Positions 12,481 to 25,589 of a DNA stretch of 64,000 nucleotides are shown here, piece by piece. A program made the position numbers and the translations under genes. The notes under the pieces are model-generated. The model had not been told where the DNA came from, made no database searches, and worked only from the letters and a program-made list of their open reading frames with translations. Location of the stretch: positions 7,879,001 to 7,943,000 of the forward strand of contig NC_135361.1 of the NCBI RefSeq assembly GCF_051622035.1, in the 5' to 3' direction. The stretch comes from Arctopsyche grandis (Eukaryota; Arthropoda; Insecta; Trichoptera; Hydropsychidae). Position 1 is the first letter of the stretch, and each line of letters opens with the position of its first letter.

Positions 12481-13439
12481 TATTGTGTATTTTAACTTTA
12501 AACACACGTTTTTAACTGGACGCTTGGCGTCCATCACAGTGGCTATCGGAATTTTACAGCAAAGTAAGGCAAGTGTTTAATTTGACTCTTTGTCATGGCC
12601 ACTCTGCTGTTTATACATATGTAAATTTTCAATAGTAAATACTCCTCCAGCTGATTGATTCGTTTGCAGTTGAAACTAGAAAACTCATACACTCTTAGAA
12701 TATTGTACCTGTATATTGAAGATTCGCGTCTATACCCCACAAGATTAAATTCAAAATATAATGTATTGCCGTTAAACGAATCGCCACCAGTTCTGTGTGA
12801 TCAATATACATACATACATACATACATTTATATGATAAAAAAAGAGCAAAAGCGTGCACACAGCAAATGCATAATTCATATTTTGTATTTTGCGCAAATG
12901 GCCGAAGACGTATTCGTATTCTGAGCCGCGCGCTCCATTTTCTGGATATTATCGGAACGTTTTGGAACGAGCATCCCCCTCCCCCACTCAGTCTCCTCTT
13001 TTTCGTACATTCCCGTGCCGGATTTTATTTTTAGGTTTTTTTTGTCCTTTTTTACAATACAATTGCATTGCTGGTTGCAACCGGGATTGATAGAGCGGCC
13101 ATCTGGACCCCTTTTTTTTCAACCCCCGGCAAACCGATCCCGTCGGATTTGCATCGAAATTTATCGTCTTGGACGGGAGACGGAAGTGCCGCCACATTCG
13201 AACTATAAAATGGCGGGAATATCGCCACTATCGACGTATTATTACGACATTGTGTGTGTTTTAGTGTTTTTCGAATACTAGCGGGTGTGTGGAATTGTGT
13301 GTAGAGCTTGTTCGATAGTACCTAGAGATGTAACAGGCGCCACCTGAGTTTATACGTACAGACATACATATAATACTATTACATTCATAGATAGCAGCGA
13401 TAATTCAAACAATTATAGAAGTAGTTACAAAACATACAT
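12481..13439. other. Unique DNA with a GC-rich island
   Basis: 12910-13320 is GC-richer with C/T-rich patches; open on both strands over 60-90 codons but without any recognised domain. Could hold a non-coding first exon; nothing proves it. Confidence 0.25.
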
Positions 13440-13915
13440 TAATAGTGAAATATATGGAGATAAATTGGCAATGTCTTGCATCAACAGTCAGCACCAATAT
13501 ACATGAACCAGTCGTGAATACAAAAAATATTAAAAATAAAAAAGAGAGAAGATCAAAATTCATTCATACATCACCATCAATTAAGAAAATAATGATGAGC
13601 GCAGGCTACCAGACAAATAGGTTAAAATAATATATGATAACCTACACTCAATAAGGTTGAAAATATCACATTTAGCACAGCAGCAACGATTTCATTAAAA
13701 AGTCGGATAGCTCTTGGAATAGGAGCCATCCAATAAAGAATATGCGGGCAGGAGGTGCAACCATCAAATGATGATGTCTATCACGCACATACATAATTGT
13801 TAAAGTTCCAACTGTTCCACATAAATCTAATATAATTTCGAAAGAGACTTTGTAACTATGTACATATGTACATATGTAAGTATTTAAGGTTTGTTGGTAA
13901 CATTGAAAATAAATC
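13440..13915 (-). pseudogene. Non-LTR retrotransposon ORF2 end and 3' UTR, decayed
   Basis: Matches 42597-42990 over blocks such as CAGCACCAATATA, AGATCAAAATTC, AATGATGAGCGCA and AATAGGAGCCATCCAATAAAG. See the 42415 entry for the protein evidence. Confidence 0.6.
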
Positions 13916-13921
13916 ATAGTT

Positions 13922-14065
13922 TTTATGACGACAATTTGATATATGTTTATATTTTTCGATTCAAAAAAACTTAATAAAAAAACAAATTAATATTTACTAT
14001 TAGATTTCTCCATGTTTAAGCGGTTTATATTACAAATACTGAGCGAAGCCGGGTAAAATAACTAA
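13922..14065 (+). mobile_element. Helitron-like 3' end, second copy
   Basis: Same block as 1-102, including ATGACGACAATT upstream, CTGAGCGAAGCCGGGT hairpin and an end CTAA followed by T. Confidence 0.5.
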
Positions 14066-14178
14066 TATATATTTATGTACATATGTTGCAGTCTAAGTGT
14101 ACATTTCGTTCGTTCACGAACATACTATTTTGTTCTTATAAGAACCAAAAATCCAATCATTTAAGGTGTTGAACAATG

Positions 14179-14617
14179 CTACATTTGAAATGTATTTTCA
14201 TTTGTAATATATTCCTACTGGCGTTTTAGGTCATTCATATTCGAATACAATTCAATTGGTAAATTTCATCTCTACAAGCGTAAATACACTTTCAACAATT
14301 TGCGCCAGTTGTAATATAACAATTGGGTTTTCCCAGCTCTGATGCTTTTACGAATGCTCTAGAATTCAATAATGCGTTGATATTTGCTAGGTATTACGAA
14401 TAAAGGTAATGAATACCGTATTAAGATAGCTCTAATAATTTTTTCAAAACAAAAATACGACATTCCAACTCGTTTTCACGAAAACCTAACCTCTCCATAT
14501 TACCTGGTACCAACTTACAGTTGAAATGTATTTTCAGTTGTAATATATTTTGACTATTTGGAATATATTCCAAATAGTCAAAATATAGTACAACTGGAAG
14601 ATACACTTCAACTGTAG
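14179..14617. mobile_element. MITE with CTACA ends
   Basis: TIR CTACAnTTGAAnTGTATnTT at both ends. A second, diverged copy is at 21865-22290 (shared GAATTCAATAATGCGTTnATATTTGCT, ACCTGGTACCAACT blocks). Contains a perfect 44-bp palindrome at 14544-14587. Confidence 0.65.
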
Positions 14618-15085
14618 TATATATGTATATAGAATTAATCTTATCAACTCAATTTTAAACTAATCTGCTTCGGAAGTTTACCCACTAGGGAAATCGATTG
14701 AATTTCTCAAACTTTCCAACCAGCCTTGACCTCTAAATCTTTCAATTTATAAAATCAAATATATGTTTATAATTGATAAAAAATTCTCAATAACATTTGC
14801 AATATTGTTCGTCTAATATTTTTAATTTAAAAACTTTGAAGTTGTCCGCTGCGAATACCCAGTTATCCATCTCAACAACTGTCAGATATAATCGACAAAT
14901 TCCGACAAGAGCTAACCAATCTCTATACATACATAAATCTATAAGATACAACATAAGCGAATATGTTTTTCAACCTCTACATCTCAACCTTACCAGAGCC
15001 GTAACGTAAATCGAACAGAAACCCATCCCGTGTATCTATGTATAATATTTTATTTTATTTTATTTTTACATACATAGATATGTAT
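14618..15085. other. AT-rich unique DNA
   Basis: No gene, repeat or site recognised apart from short TTTTA/ACATAC runs. Confidence 0.3.
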
Positions 15086-15510
15086 ATACCAGGAAGGCCT
15101 GACAGGAAGACCCCAGTGCGCCTTCCTGGATAATTAATTAATTAATTACAAACAATGCAGCATTTTATTATTACATAAATCACTGTATTTCCAGAAGCTG
15201 ATGAACACGAAATAACAATTAATTAATTAATTAAATAAATAATTAATCCATTGAGGCATCTATGGATTTTAGATTTGTACATATTTTTTAAAAATTGTAC
15301 ATACAATAAACACAGAAGATTTGTGACAACAGGAAAGATGATTTTTTGCCAATTCTGAGGAACCGTTTCAACAATGATCAGATAAAATTGGCAAACTCTG
15401 ATAAGAAACGATCGATTTGGAGTCACAAATACCCCCAAATCTAACCAGCAGTATAGCGGATCGAACTGACTGATCACTAGGTGTTGAACATACACGCTAC
15501 TGCTGGCCAA
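15086..15510 (-). repeat. tRNA-derived SINE, near full length, reversed
   Basis: Begins with reversed tail ATACCAGGAAGGCCTGAC, body with AACCGTTTCAACAATGA and CGATCGATTTGGAGTCAC, ends at CTGCTGGCC. A (TTAA)n expansion sits inside the tail region. Confidence 0.75.
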
Positions 15511-17584
15511 TAGTAAATATGTAGATACAGTGGCTCGAATATACATATGTCTATTGTAAAGCAAAAATTACAAACTTAAAAACAAATATAGCTTCAAACT
15601 TAAACGTACATCCGTACATAATATGTATGTAGTGTAGGTACTGTCAATATTCAGAGCAAGTTTGACGACAACCCTCTAAAAGAGAGGAGGGTGAAATTAA
15701 CCGCGAAAAGTGAAGGCGGCTTCCGGTAATTGCCCCATGGGGGCGCAGACTCCACCCCAAAACCCCACCCAATCCCGACACTCGGCCATTTTTCGGGGAT
15801 AAAACGTCATCATCCCGCTTCGACGACGACACGGAACATCATGTAAATGTCGGAGCATTAACCATCCAAGTGCCCGGGGACGCCCAAACGACCCCATCGA
15901 TCCGCACATATTTCAACTATTTTATCCCATTTCGCACCTTATCCATATTCAGTATCACGGCGTGGCACAAACAAGCCGCCAAAGACCCCACATACAAACA
16001 TACAAACCCAAAAATTAAAATAATATACCTTGGCAAATCGAATCGACATGGCTTGTATAGGTATTTATATGCACTTGATTTTTTATGAATTTTTGAAAAA
16101 TTATTTTTTTTTAGATAAACTGTTGTTGTGAACTCTACTGTAGGGTTGAAGTTTTTCAAAAATCGTCCAGGACATGTCAAATGCTAAAAAATGCGAATGA
16201 CAAAAATAGCTCAGACTTAATAACCCAGGACAAAAGACCTCCAACAATACATCATCAATAATAGACATACATATATATGTACATATGTATGTATATCTTT
16301 ACATTTTATAAATGTATTTTTCAGACTTTTTTTTATTTTATCATTTTCTTCTATCATCAATATGAGCTAGAAATATATTTTCCATATATACATGTACATA
16401 TATATACCAGGAATGCCTATCAGTTAAAAACAATACTCTTTCCTGATCAATTACAAACATCGATAAATAATTATATAATATCATAGAGACATCGAGGGGG
16501 GGGCTAATCTTTAAGGGAACCGGGACATTGCCAATTCTATCCAAAAAAGTAAAGAAATTTTGAATATTTTTGGTAACTAATAGGTCATAGTTTCTTTATC
16601 CCGCCCACCACCGTGGGTTGAATTGGTTCGTAATTCAGTTCGGAGCAGTCGTTTATCTGCCGTGCTCCCGTGGTCGCCAGCTTCAATTTGCCTGCTACTC
16701 TGGCACTCGCGAGTAGTAATGTGTGTAGAGTGTAGACAGTCAGTGAATGCTGAGAAAAATGATACGTATTTCCGTATACAGAAGGTCGCTTTTAGTTGGT
16801 TGCATAAAGGTCTCTTTGGGGCAGAATACACCAGACCCGGCCATCTATTTTTTCTATACTATTCGAAAAATACACGAAACCGTCAATGTTTATAAAACTG
16901 CCGACTAAATATGTAGGTCTATAAAATATTCGAGAATCGTTTTCGACCAAAATTCACTTGAGGTGCGTTTAATCTGGAATGAAATCAATGAACGTCTCAA
17001 TTACTTAAGGAGGGTTTTAAGGGACGGGTTAATGTGCTTTTAATTTTAACGGCCCAAACATCTCGAAATGGCTCGAACGTTATAGTCTCGAGCGTACCTA
17101 AAGGCCCAGAAATCTATTATCCGTTAAAACAATGGCGTAATCGTCTTTTATGACTTTTTCGAGTGGAAAGTCCCTCACTGTCTCTCAGTACGCCTGCCAT
17201 GTCGTGATAATGGCACCTCGGAATATATGTATGTATGTACATATGTACACATTCACCCCGAGTATACCTTCGTCAATATATGTAAATATACTTAAAACTT
17301 CATATACCTACTTTTAAAGCATCGAAAGGCTTATCAATTAAATTACAATATATTTTTAAATATTGAAAATCAGATTAATTAGCATATTTTTAACAAAAAA
17401 CTGAAAAATACACGTAATATATGCATATATTATACGTACATACAATATACATATGAATTTGTGTATATAATGACGAAAATTTTGTAGGTTTCTACAATTA
17501 TATTGACTAAACTCTAGAGCACGTTTTATGTGTGAGGACTATTTTCTTTTAATTATATTTCAAGGCAGAAAATGATTGTAATGA
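15511..17584. other. Unique DNA with two GC-richer islands
   Basis: 15640-15990 and 16570-17230 are GC-richer. The second has an initiator-like TTCAGTT near 16637 but no downstream coding exon. A degenerate reversed SINE tail is at about 16404-16535 (TACCAGGAATGCC). Microsatellites at 16265-16295 and 17225-17250. Confidence 0.25.
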
Positions 17585-17790
17585 TAAGAACACACTCAAA
17601 AGTGCGGCACGAGATACGTAGGTGGACTCCAGCTATGATAGGCGTGTCTTCATGCCATTGTTAATTCGTACGATCTTATTATTTCGACAAGTTTCTTTTA
17701 CATTTCTTCAAATATGGGAATCAATGTCAAACTTATGTTAATACAAGGATAAAATATCAACAAAAATACTCCAAGAGGTGAAGACAATTT
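17585..17790. mobile_element. GTGCGG/ACACACTC MITE, partial
   Basis: Starts TAAGAACACACTCAAAAGTG, contains the family core TTACATTTCTTCAAATATGG. Related copies at 23095, 23716, 27893, 33843, 44188, 44664, 44957 and 63904. Confidence 0.6.
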
Positions 17791-17839
17791 AACATATTAT
17801 CCCTATTAATTAAATTCAGATTCGTGTAAATACGAATAA

Positions 17840-18335
17840 ATAATAGTACGAGTTTTTAGTTGGAATTTTACAGATTTAAAATTCAGCACACTTTCAATTA
17901 ATCCTTTTAAACGAAAACATAATATGGCCAAAGCACTATCCTAATAAACATGTTTCAATAGAAAATACTCAATATAAAATAGTATTAACAGTGGGAAAAA
18001 ATCCCAAGTGAAAATACGTACGTTTGACTTTTGGTTTGAACTGGACGACTACTTAGAGAGATTTGAAAGCTGAAAAGTAATAAAAATGAAAGATAAAGTA
18101 CCCGACTATAGATTCCAATATCCATTTTGAATAGAAAATGGACAGATTTTGAGACATCGACCGAACAACACCAAGGAATAAGAAAAATCGCGCGATTTAA
18201 AAAACACATATCTCCGAATCTCGAGCCAATCAACATTTTTTATTTTTCAGATTCGTGTTCACTGGAAATAGATCTATAATAAAAGTCATATCTTGTCTCT
18301 GAACCAAAAAAAAAATCGTCATTTGTCGAACAGTG
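17840..18335 (-). mobile_element. Single arm of the CACTG foldback family
   Basis: Collinear with the right arm of the 40141-42045 element (CAGTGGGAAAAAATCCCAAG, AAATCGCGCGATTTAAAAAA, ending TTTGTCGAACAGTG and followed by TTA). No opposite arm, so a truncated or solo-arm copy. Confidence 0.7.
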
Positions 18336-21300
18336 TTATTAGTAACTAGGCAACTCTCATTTTTCGACAGTAAGATCTTTCATACTGTATTCTTTGAGGA
18401 AGTGCTGGGCTCATGTTGAGAATTTTATTGAATAAATAAACAGTTGCTTTGTAACAACATTTTAATTTATTGCTATAATTTACAAGACTTTGACATGGTA
18501 CTGCAAGTCACCAGGCAACTATTATTTATTACTGCGAAGGAATAATCTCAGATTAACAGTGAACAAAGTCTAAGATTTGTACGAAATTCCCTCTAGCGTA
18601 GTAGCTCTACGTCAAAAAATCGACATCCGATCAAAACTTACACAGATAATTCAAAACCGCAAAAACGTTATTGCACTTTTTACGCGTCATAAAACACGTG
18701 GCAAAATTGAGACATATCGAATGGTACGTAATGGGACACCTTTAACGACATTTGTAGGGTGTCGCCCCATCAAAACGAGGCATGTAAAATTTAACCAACT
18801 ACGTTCGATACCGTAAAAAAAGGAGCCGAAAATCGCACCATCGGAATACTACATTGTTTCCACATCCATATATGTATATGTACATACACGTGTACATATG
18901 TACATACATAGATATAAATGTGGACCGGTTTATGTATTTCGTCGTCCATTGTACGAGACGGTAATAAAACGCGGGCGCGCGCGCGCACTTTATTGCCGTG
19001 CCAACGACATACGTACATATGTACTGTGTAGTGTATGAGCCGGAAAAACCGGAAGAAAATTGTGAAAAGCAATGTACATATAGTTTCATCTGGCCGAATC
19101 CTCGCGTGTTGGCTCTTTTAATTTCGTCTCGTTTGTGGACTGTTCACTCGCTCGTGTACCTAAAACTCATTTACATATCATCTCTATGTACTTACATATG
19201 CATGTAGATAATCAACGGTTGCTTTGCTTTAAAACTTTTCGGGAAATTTTGATTCAAACATTGAAATGGATGTGAAACGACTTCAAACGAAAGTGGGTAA
19301 GTGGAATGTCGCTAGGTGCAGGGCAAATCATTTATTATACATATAATATTAATATGTATCTATAAAATAATGTACTAAGTACATACTATTTGAAATAAAT
19401 TACATACATTTATTGAACTTACATTTTTACTTCATCTATGGCCGTAGTAACAATAGATCAAGTTTTGATTTTCATGCAAATTTCATGTTTTACGTAAAAT
19501 TAGGTCATTTTGGCCTCCTTATATTTCAGAACATTCTTAATTTTTTTCGATATTTTTTGTATTCAGGTTAAAGATATATACTTGAGGAAGCTCTCCGCGA
19601 CTTTTATTTGCAAAATAATCATGGGAACATGAAAAAAATTACGATTTTCTGAAAATAACGCTTTCTTTTTACAAACACACATTGCAAGCTCAATGCGCTT
19701 TGTATGGGGACTTTTGAGCGAAACGGTGACTTTTAATTCTAATTTATCAGTCAAAACTCATCATGATCGACCTAAATAAAATTTAATAGGTGAATATTGA
19801 GCGTTTATTTTGTTTTAAATAGTAAAAAAAATCAAAACTATTCTGGAAAAGAGATATATTAAAAACAACCTACTTTTTCGAAATTTTTGTAGAGATTGAT
19901 CGATTGATTGGAGGCAAAGGACATTGTTTGAAATCAATGAAATATTTTTCTTAACATTCCTTCGATACGACAAAAGTTGCATCGATGAAAATCCAAAATT
20001 CGCGTTTTTCGTTTAAATAAATGACCGTTTACATTTAAATTCAAGTGAATAACCTTTTACATACATACATACATAGATAAATGTTTCCATTTAAATCGTT
20101 TTGCATTTCGCATTTCACCTCTCGATCTTCAGATCTCCAATATAAAGAGATTCAGTTTTTAACCTATGTATCTTGATCTATGTAAACAAATTCTAAAAAC
20201 TTTCTTCTCGAGACAAAAATTCATTTTTAAACAGCATTGATTCACCCAAACGCATTTCAACCCAATTTAATCCATCTCTATGTATGTATGTAGATTTTCG
20301 AACACTATATACATATATATTAATTTTTAAAAAAATCTGAAGAACCCCTAAGCCATTATTTTACAACATTTCTTCACCTTCAACCCATTAGCTATGAATT
20401 CAACACTAAAAAATCATTCTGCATACATACATATATACGAAATACACAAAAATTGCAGTCTGCATATCCTTCCTTATCCTTAAAAATACCAATATTAAAT
20501 GCATTATGCTATATGTAGATCGATCAACTATTCGATCGACCAAAATACCAGACGTTCGTGGGAACGGACAGGAATGCGAAACGGTCCAAGAAGGGAACAT
20601 CCACCACAGATATCTTAACTAAACGAAACCTCGATAATATACATACATATGTATATTCCGAACCTCACTTATTGCAACCGCATTTCCCTACCGCTCTTTA
20701 TTTATTATCGAAAGTGTGCGATTCCATGATTAATTTGTTTATTCAGTATTGGCATTGGCAGCGGTCGATTCGTCATTTTCGAGTGCTCATATTATAAATG
20801 TGTATTTGAATAATCTCGCGTTTCGCATTACGGTTTGGCCGTCTGCCCTTTTATTTTTTTATTTTTTTTTGCTTTTCATACTCGCGTGCGTGTGCGAGTT
20901 TGCTCATTTCGAATACCGATCGTTTTATTTTAGCGTTGTTTTATACGAACTCTCTCACATACTCGTAGTGTTCGTTCCAATGTATCGGTTTGAATTTCGA
21001 AAACGACACGTACGAGTACGTGCGAAATTGTGACCCGTACATATTTATATTTCGCGCGTTCAATTTCCGGACGTTTGTGTGTTTGAGCTGTTTTGTCCAC
21101 TAGGACTAGATGTATTGAATTCACCACTGACCTATGTATGTATGTACATATATGCTTTTAGAATATTTCATAATTGGGCTGATGTCTCTTCTTCAACAGA
21201 TCAAAATGATAAGAGACAGAAAGGCAGATTGGAAATTGTATTGTAAATCAGACTCAATTTGCCTAAATTTATAAAATTGACGAAGACTTCTGAAATTATC

Positions 21301-21389
21301 TAAAGATACTTACAGAACACTTACTTACTTACGTACTCACGTTACTTCTAAAGACACGAAAACGTCTTATGTATCCCAAATGCTTACAA
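18336..21389. other. Unique AT-rich DNA
   Basis: A 79-codon frame at 18577-18816 (Arg/Lys-rich) is not recognised. (GC)n run at 18974-18986 beside TACATA microsatellites at 18870-18905. 20520-21130 is somewhat GC-richer. No exon supported. Confidence 0.25.
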
Positions 21390-21832
21390 GACTGTGGTTG
21401 CGGTAATGCTAACCACCGAGAGGCTCTCTACATAATTCAAGCCCTGGGTTGACCTCAATTTAAAAGAGTGTATCAGGAAGTATTTCTGTACTACTGTTAG
21501 TCAAAATTGGATATATGTATGTGATTCCTGGTCGATTTTTTGCCAATTTATCTGATTTCATTATTGAAACATGTATGTAAATATACTAAGCAAATCGACA
21601 AAAACTATCCTTTCCACTATGTCAGCACTTTTTGAATACGATTTAAAATTAATAACCTTTAAACTTATATATGTATATATGTGTGTATGTGTATGTTCAT
21701 ATGTGTTTGTGTATATGGACATGTGTTTTTTTTTTCATTTATTCAATGATTATTACTTTTTTTTTGCAATTGGCCAGGAAGGCGCATTGAGTTTACCTGT
21801 CAGACTTTCCTGATATAAATATATAAAAATAA
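21390..21832 (+). repeat. tRNA-derived SINE, near full length
   Basis: Head GGTTGCGGTAATGCTAACC with CAAGCCCTGGGTTGACC, body with TTATTGAAACATG, tail TTGGCCAGGAAGGCGCATTG..TTTCCTGATAT. Confidence 0.7.
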
Positions 21833-21864
21833 AATAAAAGACATAACATACAAGTTTAATACCA

Positions 21865-22290
21865 TAAGTGTAGATCAACTAGTAAATTACATCTCTACAA
21901 GCGCAAATACATTTTCAACAATATGCGCCAGTTGTAATAGAATAGTTGAGTTTTGACAATTCTGATGTTCTTACAAATGCTTTAGAATTCAATAATGCGT
22001 TAATATTTGCTTATTATTACGAATTATGATAATGAGTATCGTATTACGATAACTCTAAGAATGTGCTCAGAATAAAATGTGACTTTCCAACTCAATTTAC
22101 TAGTCGAGTGACTTTTTCACGAAAATATAACCTGGTACCAACTAATAGTTTGTGATGTTTTTTCAGTTGTAATTTACTTTGACCAATTAGAATTTAATTC
22201 GCTAATGTGAATCAACTTACGTGGATTAATCGGAATATATTCGAACTAGTTAAAATGTATTACAACTGGAAGATAGACTTCAACTATAAC
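21865..22290. mobile_element. Second copy of the 14179 MITE
   Basis: Shares CATCTCTACAAGCGnAAATAC, ATGCGCCAGTTGTAAT, ACCTGGTACCAACT and CAACTGGAAGATAnACTTCA with the region around 14270-14617. Confidence 0.6.
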
Positions 22291-23094
22291 ATATGCAATA
22301 CAATTGTCTTCTTACATACATATTTTATTATTTCTATTTACTTATTTTAAGTATGCCTTCCATAAAATTATAATTTTCATCAAAGAAAACACAATCTCAA
22401 AACGCTTGCACTTGGAAGTACACAATTTTGACATTGGATCTTTTAGACCGAGACCTTTCAAAAACAAATCACACACATATCTTGCATCACTGATTCATAT
22501 TGACTTATTAAACATGCGCTTTTCCAAATAGAGCATACATATCTAGTATATACTAAGTACACAAAACATACCGAGATCATTCAATATCCAATGTTTAAAA
22601 ATATCTTCATCTGAACATTGTGTCGGCTTGACTTGAGACAATATGCCCTAAACGGGTATACTACATACAGACAATGTATGTAGTTATTGTTCATACTATA
22701 CCGACATCACTCTTGTGACCTCACGTTGCACATTGTGCGCTATTGTTTCTGAGTGGCTTTGTATTTTTTTTATTATTATTTTCCGTTTCAATTTGTTTTA
22801 GCAGACTTGGAAATTTTGTAGTGTCTGTTACCAAGTGTACGTCTTATCTAATCAGCTCCTAATTGTTTTAAATTGCCATAACGAAACCCGTATGTAAATA
22901 CGGTGCGCTGTTTAAAAAATGATAACAATTTGATTTTTTGTGAATAATCATCGGGATATGTTATTATTAATATGTTGGAATTCTACAGTGCCGGAAACGT
23001 CACTGTACAGTCATGGTGTATCAATTTTAGCAATGTATTCGATGTAGTGATATAGTGGAGATAACAAGAGGAAGAGGCAATGTAGAAGAGTATC
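22291..23094. other. AT-rich unique DNA
   Basis: Nothing recognised beyond short microsatellites; frame at 22304 is not supported. Confidence 0.25.
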
Positions 23095-23400
23095 ATTTAA
23101 GGTGCAGACACAAAGAGTAGTGTTTTTTTAGATAGCTTTGCGCATGCAAAAAACACTGCTAGGTCAAATCTGTACCATCGCGTCTCTTCGCAAACCTCAC
23201 CCTCTGCAGAATTTTCTGATATTTTATCCTTGTATTGACATAAATTTTTCAATGATTGATAACGGTGATTCCCATATTTGAAGAAATGTATGAGAAACTT
23301 CGAAATAATAAGAATAAGAATTCGAAATAATAATCGAAATAATATGATCGTACGAATTAACATTGACATGAAGACATGCCTATCACAGCTGGAGTCCACT
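23095..23400 (-). mobile_element. GTGCGG/ACACACTC-family MITE, reversed
   Basis: Begins TTAAGGTGCAGACACA followed by TTTTTTTAGATAG and has core CCCATATTTGAAGAAATG; it runs to CAGCTGGAGTCCAC. Confidence 0.6.
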
Positions 23401-23690
23401 TACGTGTCCCAATCCGCACTCTCATCCATCTCACCCCACACATTTTCCTAATTTCATCCACCCATTTTCCTTGCGGCCATACCATTCCAGCACTTCTTTA
23501 GTCTACCTTTTGTCCATTCTTCTAATAAGTGACCCTTATATTGCCATTTCATTGAAAATATTACAATCTCTTCACTATCTTCACTATATCAACTCCCCTT
23601 ATCACACATCTCATCCACGTATTCCGATATGCCGAGCATATAGCGTTCAATACTTCTTTGGGTGCATTGGACTTTTCAATAATTCAACTT
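23401..23690 (-). pseudogene. Non-LTR retrotransposon RT tail, decayed
   Basis: Minus strand reads QRSIERYMLGISEYVDEM, one stop, then MKWQYKGHLLEEWTKGRLKK, and PQGKWVDEIRKMCGVRWMRV after a frameshift. This is the C-terminal signature of RTE-type ORF2 (ERRMLGI..LKWxWAGH). Flanked on both sides by MITE copies. Confidence 0.7.
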
Positions 23691-23715
23691 TGCTTCTTCT
23701 GAGCACACAGAGGTA

Positions 23716-23950
23716 AGTATGCGGCCAAACCTGTAGCGTCGCGTCTCTTCGCAAACCTCACCCCCTTCAGTGTTTTCGGTGATATCTTATTATATGTATT
23801 GACAAGGATTGAAAGATCGATAACATTGATTCCCATATTTGAGGACATCTAGGAGATCGTACGAATTGAGAATGACATGAAGACACGCCTATCACAGCTA
23901 GAGGTCAAACTGAATACCCCGTACCGCACTTTTGAGTGTTTTATTACCAT
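23716..23950 (-). mobile_element. GTGCGG/ACACACTC-family MITE, reversed
   Basis: Shares CGCGTCTCTTCGCAAACCTC with the 23095 copy and ends CCGCACTTTTGAGTGTTTTA, the family terminus. Confidence 0.6.
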
Positions 23951-23989
23951 TAGAAGTCTTCACTATTATGATTTTTAGTAACGTTCCAT

Positions 23990-24360
23990 AATATGGCACG
24001 GCTATTTTATTCAATTTATATAGAAAGTATTCAACGCTGTATGCTTGGCATTGAAAGAAAGAATACCAGGGTGAGAAGTATGACAAGAGTAGTGATTATA
24101 GTGGAGAAATTGAAATGGCAATGGATGGATCACATAGCTAGAAAAATGAATGAAAGATGGGCAAAGAAAGTGCTAGAGAATGGTAGCCGAGAGAATGTAA
24201 AAAGGTTAAAATAAGACCGCAAGGAAGATGCGTAGACGAAATTGGGAAAATATGTGGGGTGAGATGGATGAGAGTTGCGCAAAACAGGGATGAGAGGAAG
24301 TGGGCTCGAGGGGCCTTCATCCAGAATTGGATAGTGAATGGCTGTAAAAAAGAAAGAAAA
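23990..24360 (+). pseudogene. Non-LTR retrotransposon RT tail, decayed
   Basis: Reads ESIQRCMLGIERKNTRVRS, KLKWQWMDHIARKMNERWAK, then after a frameshift GRCVDEIGKICGVRWMRVAQ and WARGAFIQNWIVNGC. Same ORF2 C-terminal signature as 23401-23690 but in the opposite orientation. Confidence 0.75.
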
Positions 24361-25589
24361 TGTAACTAAAAAATCTTGAAAAGTTGTTTGCAATATATCA
24401 TATATGCACCAAGCGCGATGAATCACTCTGTACAACACAGTAAATAAAATTAAAGAAAACTAATTATAAAAACTGTATAATATACACACATACAAAGTAA
24501 GTGAAGACGTACGGCTCGCGATAATAATCCAACTGAAACACCTTGCACACATGAATGCCTGACGTACGATAGCAGAGTGCATTTTTAGTGTATTGGTGCA
24601 ACAATGGCACACCATGGCGGGTTGATTAAAGGCGTCTGGAGCCTGTGGGAATGCATCTGCGGCCGCTAAACAAATTATACAGCTAGTATACCGTGTGTAT
24701 ACATGTAGATATGTATGTATACAATAATACGTATGGACCGGGAGCCTGGAATAACTTGCGGTTGCGTCATCCGAACATCTGTTTTATCCGGACTGGTTAT
24801 GGAATATTTAATAGGCGGCCGCAATGAGATTACACCGACGTTAACGGACCTCCAGCCCTGTCTCTATGAATATTGATCAACGTCTACGAAAGCCCCAACA
24901 ACCGATTCGCTCTGTCATTTAAACCCCCAAATCCACTCTGAGAGTCATGGCGGTAAGGAACTATCAAAATATGTCAGTCAAACTACTGGCAATTTAGGTT
25001 GTTTAGTATCTCGCCTGTATAAGGCTGGGATATGGCGTTGCATAGTAATGTTACATTTGTGCCAAACGGGCAGGAGCACTTTATAGATATAATATAATGT
25101 ATGTAGGCAATAAATATAATAATAATTGTGACTAATGAAGTTGCTCTAATGTAATATATGTACGTTTGCGAATGAGGATGGGTAGCCGCCGTAGCAAGAA
25201 GTCGATTGGCAGTTGATGACTTTGGTTGATTTTTATTATTTTTACAAGCCTCATATCAGGTTGCTTTCGATTTTCCTCTGACAAAATTTGGGTTCGATAT
25301 CCACACTCTTAGCTATTTTCTTGTTAAACTAAAATTTAAAAAAAAATACTATTTTTTATATATTTAAGGTAGACAGAATTATCTCTCTTCCGTTCTCTTT
25401 TATTTAAAATTTTATAATTTGGTTGCTCCTTGAAATTTTATATAACTGAAGATGATGGAAAAAATGGCTCCAAATAAAAAGAAAAAAGTCAGAAGAAAAA
25501 GCATTGTTTAAAAAAATAAATGTTCATACAAGGCTTTCCGAAACTTTTTCCACAGTTGTTTTGATTATAATCTACATACTAATTACATA
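24361..25589. other. Unique DNA with a GC-richer island
   Basis: 24490-25080 is GC-richer and not repeated within the window. No exon supported; the rest is AT-rich. Confidence 0.25.

Noticed and set aside
18577..18816. 79-codon Lys/Arg-rich frame
   Set aside because: Looks protein-like in composition but matches no family I know and has no supporting context.
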